Of a DNA stretch of 50,965 bases, positions 35,750-44,261 are shown in pieces (position 1 is the stretch's first letter; every line of letters starts with the position of its first letter). A program made the translations under genes and the position numbers. The DNA comes from Modestobacter lapidis (GTDB lineage: Bacteria; Actinomycetota; Actinomycetes; Mycobacteriales; Geodermatophilaceae). Location: positions 1-50,965 of the forward strand of contig JABAKE010000024.1 of assembly GCA_019779905.1 (NCBI GenBank), given 5' to 3'. The notes below the pieces were generated by a model, which saw nothing but the letters and a program-made list of their open reading frames with translations, was not told the origin of the DNA and made no database searches.

Positions 35750-37543
35750 TCAACCGCCGTCGGTCACCTCGAGGAGCTGCACCTGGGTCCCGTCCCAGTG
35801 CAGCCGTCCGATCCAAGCAACCATGTTGTCCCCGGCGCCGCTGTAGGTGCTCCAGGTGACCAGCAGTTCCCGGCCAGTGATGTCTAGGCCGCTGACCGTG
35901 GCGTGCTCGTCGGGGGTGACGCTCGACATGTCGACCGAGCCGAGCAGGGTGGGACCCGGCCCCCACAACACCACAGTGTCCGGCCAGGCGACTCCGCCGG
36001 CGCTGCAGCCGACCACCGCAGCGGCGTCACCGGCCCCGTCGCCGGTGAGGTCGGCCAGCACCGGGTCGGGTGGCACCTGAAGGTCGACGTAGCCGTCGGT
36101 GGGTCCGAGGCCGGGAAGGCTGCCGTCGATAAGTCGGCCAGCCGGGTGCTCGCACAGTGAGGGAACGGGGGCTGTCTGCAGCTCGGCGCTGGTGACGCCT
36201 CGGGCGGTCGCTCCCTCGACGGAGAACTTGATGCCGTTGAAGTAGCGGATGCTGTCGACGGTCCCCACTACGCCCTGCAGGAGCTGCTGCACACCGCTGA
36301 TGAGCCATTCGACAGCGCCGAGCAGGAATGCGGCGAGGCCGCCGGTGATGCCGTAGGCGATCGCCCACTGGTCCTGGAGGCAGCCAATGGCAAACTTGTA
36401 CGTTCTGACGAACACGTCGGCCACGCCCGCGGCATCGGATGGGTCGGCGTGCGTGAGGTCGATGCCCTGCCGGATGCACTGGCTAGAAGTGAACAGCGTC
36501 TTCGCGGCGTTCGCGAGGGCCGACGGCGACGGCGACTTCGCCCCCGGGATCTTGCCCAGCACCATGGCGAGGGTGTCGATGCCGTACAGGAATGCAGAGG
36601 CCAGATAGGCGTTGCTGTCGATGGTGACCGTGGCAATCGGATTCTGGTTGCCCTGAGCGGTGAGGGTGATTGCCTGGCCGGGCGGGACGATGGCGATCTT
36701 GCGGCCGTGAGGCGGGGCGGCGATCTTCTCCGCGACCCAGGCGGCGATCGTCTTGTCGGCCTCGTCGGCGCTGGTCACCGAAGAGGTCCACTGGTCCGGG
36801 AACTCCACGCTGAGCGCATAACCGCGGTTGTTGGCGATCCGCAGCTGCGCAAGCCCGTCATTGACTCCGGCGCAGCTCTTCAGAATGGGAACGTCGGGGT
36901 GGTCGGTGCCGACAACGAAGCCCTCGGCCTCGAGCTGATCGACGCCCGGGCAGGTGGGCTGCTGGGCGTGGTCCTCGACATTGAAGATCTTCTTCAGCCC
37001 GGTCGTCATAGCGTTCTTGACCGGCCCGAAGTCCAGCCGGAACGGCCGCCACGAGGACAGGTGCGGCGACTGGGCGGAGACCGTCTGAGACGCGGCGTCG
37101 TAGGTCGACGGCACCGTCGTCCAGTCGCCGACGTTCTCGTCGTAGTAGGCCATCAGCGCGGCATCCGGCCCGGGATCGCCCTCGACGGCCGGAGCGGGCG
37201 GAGCGGGTAGGGTGAGGGTCACCTGCCCGGTCAGCTGGGTGCCGGTGAGGCGGAAGTCGTAGGCAACTCCGACAGGCAGGCCTGCGGCTGACGCCGGTGG
37301 TGAGGCGAGCACGCTGCCCACCAGCTCGCCGCTACCGCTGACCGCTCCGGCGGGCACGGCCACGGATGCGCCACCGGGCATCTTCAGCGTGGCTTCCGAG
37401 TTGACGTCCACCGCCACCGAGGTCCTGTCTGGATCGGCGGCCGGCGGAGGAGTCCCTGAGCTTGTACAACTGGACAGCGCCACCACGGCGACCAACGGCA
37501 GCACGAGCCACGGCCGACGAGTTCGCTGCGCTGCTTTGAACAC
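35750..37543 (-). CDS. Large lipoprotein with ZU5-like N-terminal domain
   Basis: A 597-residue secreted protein. The signal peptide ends in a lipobox (VVALSSC). Residues ~40-170 (SVAVPAGAVSGSGELVG ... VAYDFRLTGTQLTGQVTLTLPAP) look like a ZU5-type beta domain followed by a regulatory SSWRPF-type segment common in actinobacterial lipoproteins. The middle has a hydrophobic region (AIAYGITGGLAAFLLGAVEWLISGV). The C-terminus contains PVLADLTGDGAGDAAAVVGCSAGG, a FG-GAP/VCBS-like repeat. GTG 37543 is favoured because a G-rich ribosome site lies just upstream; ATG 37564 and 37573 are alternatives. The function is unknown. Confidence 0.78.
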   Translation of the reverse strand: MFKAAQRTRRPWLVLPLVAVVALSSCTSSGTPPPAADPDRTSVAVDVNSEATLKMPGGASVAVPAGAVSGSGELVGSVLASPPASAAGLPVGVAYDFRLTGTQLTGQVTLTLPAPPAPAVEGDPGPDAALMAYYDENVGDWTTVPSTYDAASQTVSAQSPHLSSWRPFRLDFGPVKNAMTTGLKKIFNVEDHAQQPTCPGVDQLEAEGFVVGTDHPDVPILKSCAGVNDGLAQLRIANNRGYALSVEFPDQWTSSVTSADEADKTIAAWVAEKIAAPPHGRKIAIVPPGQAITLTAQGNQNPIATVTIDSNAYLASAFLYGIDTLAMVLGKIPGAKSPSPSALANAAKTLFTSSQCIRQGIDLTHADPSDAAGVADVFVRTYKFAIGCLQDQWAIAYGITGGLAAFLLGAVEWLISGVQQLLQGVVGTVDSIRYFNGIKFSVEGATARGVTSAELQTAPVPSLCEHPAGRLIDGSLPGLGPTDGYVDLQVPPDPVLADLTGDGAGDAAAVVGCSAGGVAWPDTVVLWGPGPTLLGSVDMSSVTPDEHATVSGLDITGRELLVTWSTYSGAGDNMVAWIGRLHWDGTQVQLLEVTDGG

Positions 37544-37929
37544 CAGTGCCCCCCGTAGCGGCATGCCGCGCATCCAAGCACGCGGTCACCGCCCCTGGGC
37601 GGGTCATCCGCATGGGCAAAGTAGGTATGTCCGCGCAGCCCGTACCGACGACGGCTCCGCCTGCTCCTCCGGCGCGGCCTCGGTCAGCTCACCGGCCACA
37701 CGGGGGCAGAGGGTGGTTGCTCCATGCCCGGCAGCCGAGGAAGAGGGCGCTTGGCGGGTAATCAGCGCCTTATCCCCGCTGATGCGGTCCACTACACCGC
37801 TCGGTGCCCACGGGTAGCTCCGCTCATGGACGGCACTCCGCCGCAGCCGGAGGGTTGGGGGCTTCCCCATTGGCCTCAACGCGGGGAACGGTAAGGCGCT
37901 CATCTTCCCAGGCCGCCCCACCCTTGCCC
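37544..37929. other. Intergenic region between two leftward lipoprotein genes
   Basis: About 386 nt with no convincing gene. It should contain the promoter of the large lipoprotein gene. Frames on either strand have no recognisable domain. Confidence 0.4.
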
Positions 37930-38475
37930 TTACCGCTGGATGACCCACGCCGCTCGGCTGCCAGACGACTCGTACAGCACCACAAACTGGCCCGCAGGGT
38001 TGCCCGTGTTGTCAAAGCAGACGTCACCATACGTTTTCTCGGCTGGAGCCAGACGACCCGAGCCGAGCAAGCCGGCGCCAGAGTGACCCGCGGTCTCTAG
38101 TCGCGTGACGCTGCGAGATGCCCCGGACGGATCTTGTAGAACCCAGTCGGAGTTGCTAAAGCTCAACGTATTTTCGCCGTTGTTGATGATTGTGACGGTG
38201 GTGCAGAGCATCGTGAGGTTGTCTAACGACTGAACATGACCGGGGGGCGGATAGAGTGCCGTCGCAACGAGGTCCAGCTCGCCGAGGGTGATCACGGTGG
38301 CGGGCTCAGACGCTACATCGTTGCCCGTCTTGCCCTGGAAGTCTGGGCCCGAGGACGCAGGCTCCACCGGCGCGTCACCGGCCGAGTCAGCGCCAGCGTC
38401 GCCTTCTGAGCAGGCCGATAATATGAGCGCTGCCGCCGCGCAAAAGGCAAGCGCGCTAGTCCTGATCGTGGTCAT
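37930..38475 (-). CDS. Lipoprotein with DUF4352-like domain
   Basis: A 181-residue protein with signal peptide and lipobox (ALILSAC). The mature part resembles the DUF4352 immunoglobulin-like fold: TVITLGELDLVATALYPPPG, LTMLCTTVTIINNGENTLSFSNSDWVLQDPSG, and ... YGDVCFDNTGNPAGQFVVLYES. Such domains sit outside the cell and often occur in mobile elements. Codons contain more A/T than neighbours, consistent with transfer. ATG 38475 is chosen over the longer frame because it directly precedes the signal peptide. Confidence 0.8.
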   Translation of the reverse strand: MTTIRTSALAFCAAAALILSACSEGDAGADSAGDAPVEPASSGPDFQGKTGNDVASEPATVITLGELDLVATALYPPPGHVQSLDNLTMLCTTVTIINNGENTLSFSNSDWVLQDPSGASRSVTRLETAGHSGAGLLGSGRLAPAEKTYGDVCFDNTGNPAGQFVVLYESSGSRAAWVIQR

Positions 38476-38682
38476 TTGGGCATTCTTATCGATGTGCGAT
38501 CTGCTGTACACAGACTGACCGAGCGTCAGGCCCGGCTCGTATTGACGAGTCGGATGAGTTCCGGTACGTCAGGCGTGCGGCAGGTTGATGCTGACGTGAG
38601 TGGATCCCGGCGTGCGGAACTGAACGTGTCGGCGTTGCAGTCAGCGACAGTCGCGATGACTACGTCGGCGTAGACCTCTGAA

Positions 38683-39420
38683 GTGACCCCCATCGGCTGC
38701 ACACCTCCAGAGTTGGCGCGAGCCAGGGAAGAAGGGCCCCGGGGGGGCCGACAGAGCAAGTACCCCGAGGAGTTCCGGCAGCGAGCATCGCAGCTGGTCC
38801 TGGACAGCAGGCGCAGCGTCCGTGACGTGGCGGGCGAGCTGGGGAACAACCACGAGAAGCTGCGCAACTGGGTCGCCGCCGAACGTCGGCAGCGGGCCGA
38901 CGGTCCGGCCGCACTGAGACCGAGCGAAGAAGACCGCGGCTTTTTCAGGATCGCGCGCTCGAGTTCCAGCTCGGCGACCTTGCGTCGCAGCCGGGCGAGC
39001 TCGAACCGTTCATCGGCACTGGTGGCCCATGGGCGCCGAGCTCGCCGATGCCTATGCCATCGAGGCCGCTTGGGAAGCGTGGGTGGACCATCGCCGGGTC
39101 TATGGCGCCCGTCGACTGACTGCTGAGGTCCGCGACCGCGGGCACGTCTGGAACCGCAAGCGGGCGGCCCGGCTGATGCGCGTCGGCGGCATCGAAGCGA
39201 TCCATCGCCGGCGACGGGGCAAGTACGGCCGTCGCGCCGGCTCCACCGCGACGGCCCCGGACCGGGTCCAACGCAACTTCACCGCGGCCGCGCCCAACCA
39301 GCTCTGGGTCGCCGACATAACCTATCTGCGCTCCTGGGAGGGCTCGTGGCAGCCGGAGCCCACCCATGCTGCTGGAGCGGTCTTTGCGTCGCACAACAAG
39401 GCCTTGACCTCGACCAGCAA
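38683..39420 (+). pseudogene. Scrambled IS3-family transposase remnant
   Basis: Plus-strand sequence about 38755-38935 encodes an OrfA HTH (SKYPEEFRQRASQLVLD ... NNHEKLRNWVAAERR). Sequence about 38939-39012 encodes the OrfA leucine zipper on the opposite strand (RFELARLRRKVAELELERAI). Plus-strand 39030-39345 encodes the start of OrfB (WVDHRRVYGARRLTAEV ... PNQLWVADITYLRSWEG), stopping just after the first catalytic Asp region. The piece is thus truncated and internally inverted. It is distinct from the intact IS3 at 33970. Confidence 0.75.
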
Positions 39421-39473
39421 CTTCCGGATGCTTCCTGGGCCGGAAGGCGGTCACGGGGGATGGGCGGTGCTGC

Positions 39474-39941
39474 ATGACCACGTCGCACGATTCACGCCGG
39501 TCCGGCCGGCCGTCAGCGCGCAGACCTCGGACGCGGCTTCCGCTGTTCGCGGTCCTGGCCGTGGTGGCCCTCGCAGCCATCGCCGCGGTGCTCCTGCTCA
39601 CCCGGTCGTCGGAGGAGGCGTCTGTCGCGGACCCGCCGGCCGCGCCATCGTTGACCGAGGAGCAGGCCCAGCAGCTGGCCGGGCAACTGGCCGACCCTGA
39701 CCCGGCGGTCGTGGCGCCGGCGATTGCGGAGGCCGTTCGCGCCGAGTATGAGGCCGCGGCAGCGCCCCTCGTACCCGCCGGCGGAACCTTGACCATTGAT
39801 CCGGCCACGTTCGTCTCCGGGCTAGAGCCCGGATACGCCACCGTCCAGGCCAGCGCGTCCGGCCCGCAGGTTGGTCAGTTCCTCGTCGCCCTGGTCTATG
39901 AGAACCAGGAGTGGCACGTACTCGCGACGGTGCCCCAGTGA
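39474..39941 (+). CDS. Membrane-anchored hypothetical protein
   Basis: A 155-residue protein: basic N-terminus (SRRSGRPSARRPRTR), one transmembrane helix (LPLFAVLAVVALAAIAAVLLL), then an extracytoplasmic domain of ~105 residues with LTEEQAQQLAGQLADPDPAVVAPAIAEAVRAEYEAAAAPLVP and a beta-rich end (GYATVQASASGPQVGQFLVALVYENQEWHVL). It lies right after IS debris, so the original promoter may be lost. It is coupled to the secreted hydrolase gene by a GTGA overlap, which suggests a joint envelope role. Confidence 0.72.
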   Translation: MTTSHDSRRSGRPSARRPRTRLPLFAVLAVVALAAIAAVLLLTRSSEEASVADPPAAPSLTEEQAQQLAGQLADPDPAVVAPAIAEAVRAEYEAAAAPLVPAGGTLTIDPATFVSGLEPGYATVQASASGPQVGQFLVALVYENQEWHVLATVPQ

Positions 39942-41812
39942 TCGCAGCTTTGCGCCGCGGGCTGTGGGTGGCGCTGCTGGCGCTGCTGGCGGCCACCCTT
40001 CCCGGGGTGGGGGCGGCGGCGGCCGCGCTGCCCGCCGCCTCGGACGCGCTGTGCAACGACGTCGCTCCCGGCCGGCAGAACATCGGCACCCAGACCGTTG
40101 TCCTGCTCGTGCACGGCTACAACTCCGGTGTGCACGCCTGGACCGGCGGCGACGGCGCGATGATTTCCACGCTGAGCCTCATTCAGGGCGTCACCGTGCG
40201 CGCCTTCGACTATGGCGAGGTTTCCGACGAGTGGGTGACCAACCCCGACATCGGGCCACGGCTCGGTGCGACGATCTTCTGCTACGGCAACGCGTCAGCC
40301 GAGCAGGGCGGCACGGGCAAGGTCGTCATCGTCGCCCACTCCATGGGCGGCTTGGCCACCCGCTGCGCTCTGGACGAGAAATGCAGCGGATACGCGGGCA
40401 ACGCCGAGCGCGTCGGCATGGTCGTCACCCTGGGCACGCCGAATGCCGGCTCTTTCCTGGAGGCCCCTGGCAGCGGCGCCCACACGGGAGTCGGCAGCGC
40501 CCTCGGCGCGCTGTGCTGGGTGGGCGAGACCGCCGGTGCTCCAGCGAAGGACGTGTGTGACCACGTTCGGGCACTGTCCACCAGCAATGCGTCGAAGGCT
40601 TTTGTGCCGGGCTCCTCCCAACTGAACGAGCTGCCGGCCTTCCCCGCCGAGCTCGAGGTGCACGCCGTCGCCGGCCAGACCACGCTCAGCGTCCGGCAGT
40701 TCTTTGGCCCACCGCTGAGCATGAAGGCCGGCGACCTGGTGGTCGGCGTGGACTCCGCAACCGTCGGCACCGACGACGTCCCACCGGTCGTCGTCGACTG
40801 CGGCACCTGGTCTTTCGTCGCCGCGCCAGTGCTCAAGGTCCCGGCTGCCGGCATCGAGCAGTTCGGGTCGTGCTGGCACGGCAGCGAGACCTCCTACATC
40901 GACTTCGTCTCCGCCACATCTCAGTTCGTCGCCGAGTACCAGCCGCCGATCCCCTCCAGCCCAATGGGGCAAACCAGCGCGACCGGCACCGAAATCATCG
41001 TGACCTGTCATGCGGACGAGAAGTTCAACAATCTGACCGTGTACGACACTGATTCCGGCAATGTGTTGGACACTGTCCAAGCGCCCCTGGACTTGGGCGG
41101 CCAATACACGACATCCGCGGGAACGGTGTCATTCGGTCAGCACGACGAAGATACCGGCGACTACTCATTTCAGAACTTCGGGCCGGACTTCGCGTCGGTC
41201 CCGGGCGTGGCCGTCTTCCCCGACGGTCGACAGGTCGCGGCCAGCGTGTCCCTCGGCGACTCGTCGCTTTCCTTCGCTGGCCCGGTGCCGGCTGCCCCGA
41301 CCGGCTTTGGCGCCGCGCCACCGAGTAGGGTGCTCGATGCGCTCTACACCGCGGACGGAAGCCTATGGTGGGTCGAACTCCCTCCGGGCAACGAGTCGTA
41401 CGTCGTAAAGAACGACATGGGCGAAAATCATGTTTTTCCCCTCAAGGAGGAAGGCCCCGCCGAAGAGGCCACCGGCTTTTCGCTGTACCGCGACGGCGGC
41501 TGGTATGTAACCCTTGCCAATTACAATAATAACAAGTATCGAATCGCTTCAGGTGAACTCATCGACTCGTCCGAATTCGCCCCAGCATGGTGGAACTACT
41601 ACACGGGCGGGGAGGAGCTTCTGCCCGATACGCAGTACACAATCGGGCTGGGGCGGTACCGAACCGACGGCACATCCATAGCTTTCTGCGCGACCCCGCC
41701 GGGTAACACATCAAACACGCTTTTCACGGTGGCCAACACCGGCGGGGAGCCGACCGAGGTGGTGGCGAACATCGTGGACGAGGGCATCGTCTACTACGGC
41801 CCCGACCGCTGA
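39938..41812 (+). CDS. Secreted alpha/beta hydrolase (lipase-like) with C-terminal extension
   Basis: A 624-residue exported protein. The signal peptide (LWVALLALLAATLPGVGAAAAA) precedes a hydrolase domain at ~45-320 with TVVLLVHGYNSG as oxyanion region and nucleophile Ser135 in VIVAHSMGGLAT, then LGTPNAGS typical of the PGAP1/lipase class. The catalytic acid and His are not assigned with certainty. The C-terminal ~270 residues are beta-rich (EIIVTCHADEKFNNLTVYDTDSGNV ... NEWVVELPPG-like segments) with no known family; codons there are less G+C-rich. It shares a GTGA overlap with the upstream membrane protein. Extracellular esterase or lipase activity is inferred. Confidence 0.8.
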   Translation: MIAALRRGLWVALLALLAATLPGVGAAAAALPAASDALCNDVAPGRQNIGTQTVVLLVHGYNSGVHAWTGGDGAMISTLSLIQGVTVRAFDYGEVSDEWVTNPDIGPRLGATIFCYGNASAEQGGTGKVVIVAHSMGGLATRCALDEKCSGYAGNAERVGMVVTLGTPNAGSFLEAPGSGAHTGVGSALGALCWVGETAGAPAKDVCDHVRALSTSNASKAFVPGSSQLNELPAFPAELEVHAVAGQTTLSVRQFFGPPLSMKAGDLVVGVDSATVGTDDVPPVVVDCGTWSFVAAPVLKVPAAGIEQFGSCWHGSETSYIDFVSATSQFVAEYQPPIPSSPMGQTSATGTEIIVTCHADEKFNNLTVYDTDSGNVLDTVQAPLDLGGQYTTSAGTVSFGQHDEDTGDYSFQNFGPDFASVPGVAVFPDGRQVAASVSLGDSSLSFAGPVPAAPTGFGAAPPSRVLDALYTADGSLWWVELPPGNESYVVKNDMGENHVFPLKEEGPAEEATGFSLYRDGGWYVTLANYNNNKYRIASGELIDSSEFAPAWWNYYTGGEELLPDTQYTIGLGRYRTDGTSIAFCATPPGNTSNTLFTVANTGGEPTEVVANIVDEGIVYYGPDR

Positions 41813-41843
41813 TGTACGGACCGACGCCAGGCGGGCGCACCCC

Positions 41844-41987
41844 GCCGCCAAGCCGCCAAGCCGCCAAGCCGCCAAGCCGCCAAGCCGCCAAGCCGCCAAG
41901 CCGCCGAGCCGCCGAGCCGCCGAGCCGCCAAGCCGCCAAGCCGCCAAGCCGCCAAGCCGCCAAGCCGCCAAGCCGCCAAGCCGCCAA
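41844..41987. repeat. Tandem array of 18 octanucleotide repeats
   Basis: Eighteen perfect 8-bp units in phase: GCCGCCAA fifteen times and GCCGCCGA in three consecutive units (41900-41923). It starts 32 nt after the hydrolase stop and abuts an IS3 end fragment. Since 8 is not a multiple of 3, each frame reads an 8-residue repeat (for example GGLAAWRL on the minus strand), which creates spurious ORFs. Confidence 0.95.
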
Positions 41988-41990
41988 GCA

Positions 41991-42046
41991 ACTTCCTCGG
42001 TGCCGCCACGACTCGCATGCTCACGTGGATCGCGAGCCTCCATCAG
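41991..42046 (-). mobile_element. IS3 left-end fragment
   Basis: On the minus strand this matches the left end of the intact IS3 (around 33984-34039) through the start of OrfA (TGATGGAGGCTC ... ATGCGAGT-GGCGGCACCGAGGAAGT) with about six differences. It is cut off at the octanucleotide array. Only the first OrfA residues (AAPRK) remain. Confidence 0.75.
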
Positions 42047-42058
42047 GCCTGACTTTGC

Positions 42059-43735
42059 TCATTTGCTTAGTGCGTGACGTCCCGAACTTCGGAGCGCGTC
42101 GAGGATCGCCTGCTGGGGTGCGGGGATGGCGGGAGCGAAGGTCTGGGTGGTGCCGTTGATCGCGATGGTCGCCGAGCGCAGCGGCCGGAGTTGACGGATG
42201 AGGTTGCCGATCGCCAGCCCGGTGCGGTTCTGGGCTTCTCGGGCGACGGCGAGGGCTGCGAACACGATGGTCAGGTGGGCCTCGATCGCGTCGCGGGTGT
42301 GGTGGAACATCGGCCGGGCCCGCAGATCGGTCTTCGACATCCGGAAGGACTGCTCGACCCGCCAGAGGTCGTGGTAGCTGGCGATGACCTCGCCGGCGGG
42401 CATGATCGTCGCGGGGATGTTGGTGACGTAGCCCTTCAACCCGACTAGGGCTCGTGCCCGGGCCAGGGACCCCTCGTCCAGCGACCTGCTGCCGTTGGTC
42501 GTCTTGACGAACCTCGGGGTGCGAGCAGCGCGTTCGCCGGCGACGACCTCCCGGGCCCGGGTCTCCTGCAGAGCGAGAGTCTTGCGGTCCCGGGCTGCGC
42601 GTTTGGCCGAGTACGCCCACACCGCCCGCCACGACCGGGGATGTGCCGCGGGGTCCCACACTGGTTCGGCCCTGCGGCTGATGTCGTTCTCGCTACCCCC
42701 GCCGCTCTTGCCGCCGCTGCCTTTGCCCCTGTTGGTCATGGGGGTGATGGTGTCGATCACCTGGCCGTCAGCGAACGCATCGCCGTGCCAGTGGAAGTGC
42801 GACTCCAGATCCACTGGGGCCTTGGTCGCCCGGGAGCCGACGATGAACCGCAACTGCGCGTCATCCAGTGCGCGCAGGTTGGCCGCTGAGAGCATCCCGG
42901 CGTCGGCGACCACGACCATGTCGGCCAGGGAGTGCCGTTGCTGGAATTGCTCGATGATCGGCACAAGGGTCGCGGTCTCGGCCTTGTTGCCTTCGAAGCA
43001 GCCGATCTCCAGCGGGAACCCGTTCCGGTCGACCAGCAGACCGACCACGACCTGCGGGTCGACCCGGCGCTCCTTGGAGTAGCCGACCTTGCGCAGGTCG
43101 TCTTCTTTCTCGGCCTCGAAGTACAACGTGGTCACGTCGTACAGGCACAGCGACAGGTCCCCGCTGACGGCGGCGTGGGTGAAACAGGCGGCGGCGATCC
43201 GGTCGCGGTAGCCGTCCTTCCTGGCCCGCCGCAGAGCGCGGTTCATCGTGGCGTAGCTCGCCGGGGTCCGGCCCAGATCGCGCAGCACCCGACCGGCGTC
43301 GGCCAACGAGGCGGGCTCCACGATCCGTGCGAGAACCAGATCGGCGAACACCTCATCGGTGACCTCGGCGAAGCCCAGCGCGGTGAACACCGAGGCCAGG
43401 GCGTCGTACAGCAGCCGTGACCCGGTGCTCACGACCCGGCCGGCGCCATCACGCCCGGTCTTCACCGGGGCTGCCGTGGCCAGATCCAGGGCGCCCTGCC
43501 TGGACGGCGCGCCCACCAGCGGCACCACCTGCGGGATGGGCTCCACACCGAGGTCGAGCATCTCTTGCGCAGGGTCGGCCAGCAGCTCCCGCGCCCGTTC
43601 CATCAGTACCCCGAGCTCGGCGTCGGTGTGCGCCGAACCGACGTGGGCGACGATCCGCTGCCGACCTCCCGAGTACTCCGCGACCTGCACCGCCGTGGCC
43701 CCCGACGCGGTCCGAACCCGCCGGATGAACGCCAC
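42059..43735 (-). CDS. IS1634 family transposase
   Basis: A 558-residue IS4-superfamily DDE transposase. The N-terminus MAFIRRVRTASGATAVQVAEYSGGRQRIV is typical of the family. The catalytic core includes LYDVTTLYFEAE (first Asp), MVVVADAGMLSAANL (second Asp) and YHDLWRVEQSFRMSKTDLRARPMFHH (Glu). It has full length and no frameshift. A 13-bp direct repeat GCTTAGTGCGTGA (42065-42077 and 43757-43769) flanks it, but I could not define inverted ends. Confidence 0.9.
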   Translation of the reverse strand: MAFIRRVRTASGATAVQVAEYSGGRQRIVAHVGSAHTDAELGVLMERARELLADPAQEMLDLGVEPIPQVVPLVGAPSRQGALDLATAAPVKTGRDGAGRVVSTGSRLLYDALASVFTALGFAEVTDEVFADLVLARIVEPASLADAGRVLRDLGRTPASYATMNRALRRARKDGYRDRIAAACFTHAAVSGDLSLCLYDVTTLYFEAEKEDDLRKVGYSKERRVDPQVVVGLLVDRNGFPLEIGCFEGNKAETATLVPIIEQFQQRHSLADMVVVADAGMLSAANLRALDDAQLRFIVGSRATKAPVDLESHFHWHGDAFADGQVIDTITPMTNRGKGSGGKSGGGSENDISRRAEPVWDPAAHPRSWRAVWAYSAKRAARDRKTLALQETRAREVVAGERAARTPRFVKTTNGSRSLDEGSLARARALVGLKGYVTNIPATIMPAGEVIASYHDLWRVEQSFRMSKTDLRARPMFHHTRDAIEAHLTIVFAALAVAREAQNRTGLAIGNLIRQLRPLRSATIAINGTTQTFAPAIPAPQQAILDALRSSGRHALSK

Positions 43736-43822
43736 CCCACGACCCTAAGCCGCCCGCTTAGTGCGTGAAATACATACCAAGCCGACGCGTCCCCGCAGGT
43801 CAGCGAGCCGCTGCAGAAACGA

Positions 43823-43972
43823 TCATGGCGACGTGAGCAAAGTCAGGAGGGCGAGCAGGCCCTCGCGCATCGAGCCGGCGATCTCGGCCATCGCCACGCT
43901 CACCCGCTCCGGGACGACGAACCCGTCGCCGGTAGGCGTGTCGATCTTGTCCTTCTGGTACTTCTTGGTCAC
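43823..43972 (-). pseudogene. IS256-type transposase N-terminal fragment
   Basis: From GTG 43972 the frame reads TKKYQKDKIDTPTGDGFVV then PERVSVAMAEIAGSMREGLLAL, which is the N-terminus of a mutator/IS256-family transposase common in actinobacteria. Sequence breaks off after about 45 residues near 43838, where GAGCAAAGTCAGG occurs; that string is also found inverted at 42044-42056 beside the IS1634 gene. It is a remnant. Confidence 0.65.
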
Positions 43973-44127
43973 GGCGGTCCCCTGCTCGAAGTGGTGTCTT
44001 GGCGGACGCCCAACACCTACCTCACGGCCGGTGCGGGCGGGGGACCGCCACCTCAACTTCTACGAGACCCGGGACAACCTCCCGGCGTATTCAACGCGGG
44101 CCAACGTGAGCAAACGCCTCAAGATCA

Positions 44128-44166
44128 AATCGCAGGGTTAGTGGTTCGAGTCCACTCGGGGGAGCT
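44128..44166 (+). repeat. attR core of the tRNA-Asn island (39-bp direct repeat)
   Basis: Exact 39-bp copy of 27347-27385, carrying the 3' part of the tRNA-Asn gene without its 5' half. It marks the right end of the island. Confidence 0.93.
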
Positions 44167-44171
44167 CTGAC

Positions 44172-44232
44172 CAGGCCATATGGCTTGAAGGCTGCATGCC
44201 ATGCATCATTTACTCATCGAGAACGGATGAGG
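44172..44232 (+). other. Diverged att-arm copy without integrase
   Basis: Right after attR there is a palindrome (CAGGCCAT/ATGGCTTG at 44172-44187) and then a 30-nt block (44203-44232) matching 27454-27483 at 25 of 30 positions without gaps. On the left side the same order (core, palindrome, block) leads into the integrase. Here the integrase is absent and the TPP-enzyme gene ends 30 nt further. This looks like the left end of a second related element. Confidence 0.6.
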
Positions 44233-44261
44233 CAACACCTGCTGCCGGTGCCCCGTCACCA

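Larger units (their letters stand above)
27347..44166 (+). mobile_element. Genomic island integrated in tRNA-Asn (~16.8 kb)
   Basis: The island is bounded by 39-bp direct repeats and encodes a tyrosine integrase and an AlpA-like excisionase at its left end. The cargo is secreted proteins, lipoproteins, a prepilin peptidase and a coiled-coil protein, with much IS activity (IS3, IS1634, IS3 and IS256 fragments). There is no relaxase, FtsK/TraB-type translocase, replication initiator or phage structural gene, so it is not self-transmissible as it stands. It looks like a decayed integrative element. Because integrase and att sites are intact, excision remains possible. Confidence 0.88.

Noticed and set aside
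41844-41987. CRISPR array
   Set aside because: The repeat unit is 8 bp without spacers, and no cas gene is near.
41711-42043. Repeat-protein ORFs reading GGLAAWRL or KPPSRQAA
   Set aside because: They are produced by the octanucleotide array in all frames and fused to IS3 debris; there is no reason to call them genes.
44057-44127. Second tRNA gene at attR
   Set aside because: Only the 3' part of tRNA-Asn is present; the acceptor 5' strand, D-arm and anticodon are missing.
27386-44127. Prophage
   Set aside because: No capsid, tail, terminase, lysis or phage replication genes are present; the integrase alone does not make it a phage.
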